DNA from: an uncultured Clostridium sp.
Lineage (GTDB): Bacteria > Bacillota > Clostridia > Lachnospirales > Lachnospiraceae
DNA: 5,716 nt
NCBI GenBank assembly: GCA_900552885.1
Contig: USBM01000149.1
Span: 1 to 5,716 of the forward strand
Direction: 5' to 3'
Program-made: the position numbers and the translations under genes
Part shown: piece by piece, positions 5,639 to 5,716 of the stretch
How positions within the stretch are numbered: position 1 is the first letter of the stretch
How the letters are laid out: every line of letters begins with the position of its first letter
The notes under the pieces: generated by a model
What the model saw: the letters and a program-made list of their open reading frames with translations, nothing else
Told to the model about the DNA's origin: nothing
Databases searched by the model: none

Positions 5639-5716
5639 CTTTTTTATTACCCCTTTCCGATGGTATCTATCTATAAGTCTTGACTCTACACGCTATTTTA
5701 GTCATATACATCATAT
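5639..5716 (-). promoter_or_regulatory. mbl leader, possibly with part of its promoter
   Basis: The leader holds a purine-rich site AAAGGGG (5650-5656), 11 bases from the ATG, and little else. The minus strand has TAAAAT at 5695-5700, five of six matches to a sigma-A -10 box. Its -35 partner would lie beyond the window edge, so it cannot be judged. No gene is seen here, and mbl may equally be read from further upstream. Confidence 0.25.

Noticed and set aside
5680..5709. Divergent plus-strand promoter upstream of mbl (TTGACT at 5680-5685)
   Set aside because: At 17-base spacing the -10 would be CATATA, a poor match; better matches need 19-base spacing, and no plus-strand gene is visible before the window ends.

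Overview
The window reads as a stretch of chromosome from a motile, monoderm Firmicute, most likely a Clostridia member of the Lachnospiraceae type (Roseburia, Butyrivibrio or Agathobacter-like). The evidence is the gene order mbl - flgF - flgG - flgJ, which matches the Bacillus subtilis mbl-flhO-flhP neighbourhood. There are also no L-ring or P-ring genes (flgH, flgI) between flgG and flgJ, and the Shine-Dalgarno sequences are strong and G-rich. The genus is an inference; no rRNA or other marker is present.

Every gene is on the minus strand, so transcription runs from high to low coordinates. From upstream to downstream: a short mbl leader (5639-5716), mbl/mreB (4649-5638), a 90-base leader, flgF/flhO (3782-4558), a 102-base leader, flgG/flhP (2861-3679), a 393-base gap filled by a repeat element, flgJ rod-binding protein (2075-2467), and recD2 (1-2058), which starts at TTG 16 bases after flgJ and runs off the window before its C-terminus. 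No gap holds a hairpin followed by a T-run, so one read-through transcript is plausible. Mbl guides cell-wall synthesis. FlgF and FlgG build the proximal and distal rod of the flagellar basal body, and the FlgJ-type protein is a rod-assembly factor. RecD2 is a DNA helicase with no obvious mechanistic link to motility.

Three things stand out. First, the leaders of flgF and flgG each hold three small hairpins whose loops all contain GGA on the mRNA strand, followed by a Shine-Dalgarno that also contains GGA. This is the layout expected of a multi-site CsrA target and would put the rod genes under CsrA/FliW-type translational control. Second, the flgG leader contains an exact GCCGATAA, the -10 consensus of the flagellar sigma factor (sigma-28/sigma-D), so flgG may have its own late promoter inside the operon. 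Third, the flgG-flgJ gap is almost entirely three tandem 112-base units bounded by a 15-base perfect inverted repeat. One end overlaps the flgG stop codon and both ends are flanked by TAC, which looks like a non-autonomous mobile or REP-like element that expanded in place.

There is also a sharp change in base composition at the flgJ/recD2 boundary. A few sampled 60-base lines give roughly one-third G+C in recD2 and about one-half in mbl, the rod genes and flgJ. All numbers here are hand counts; no alignment, folding or database search was run.
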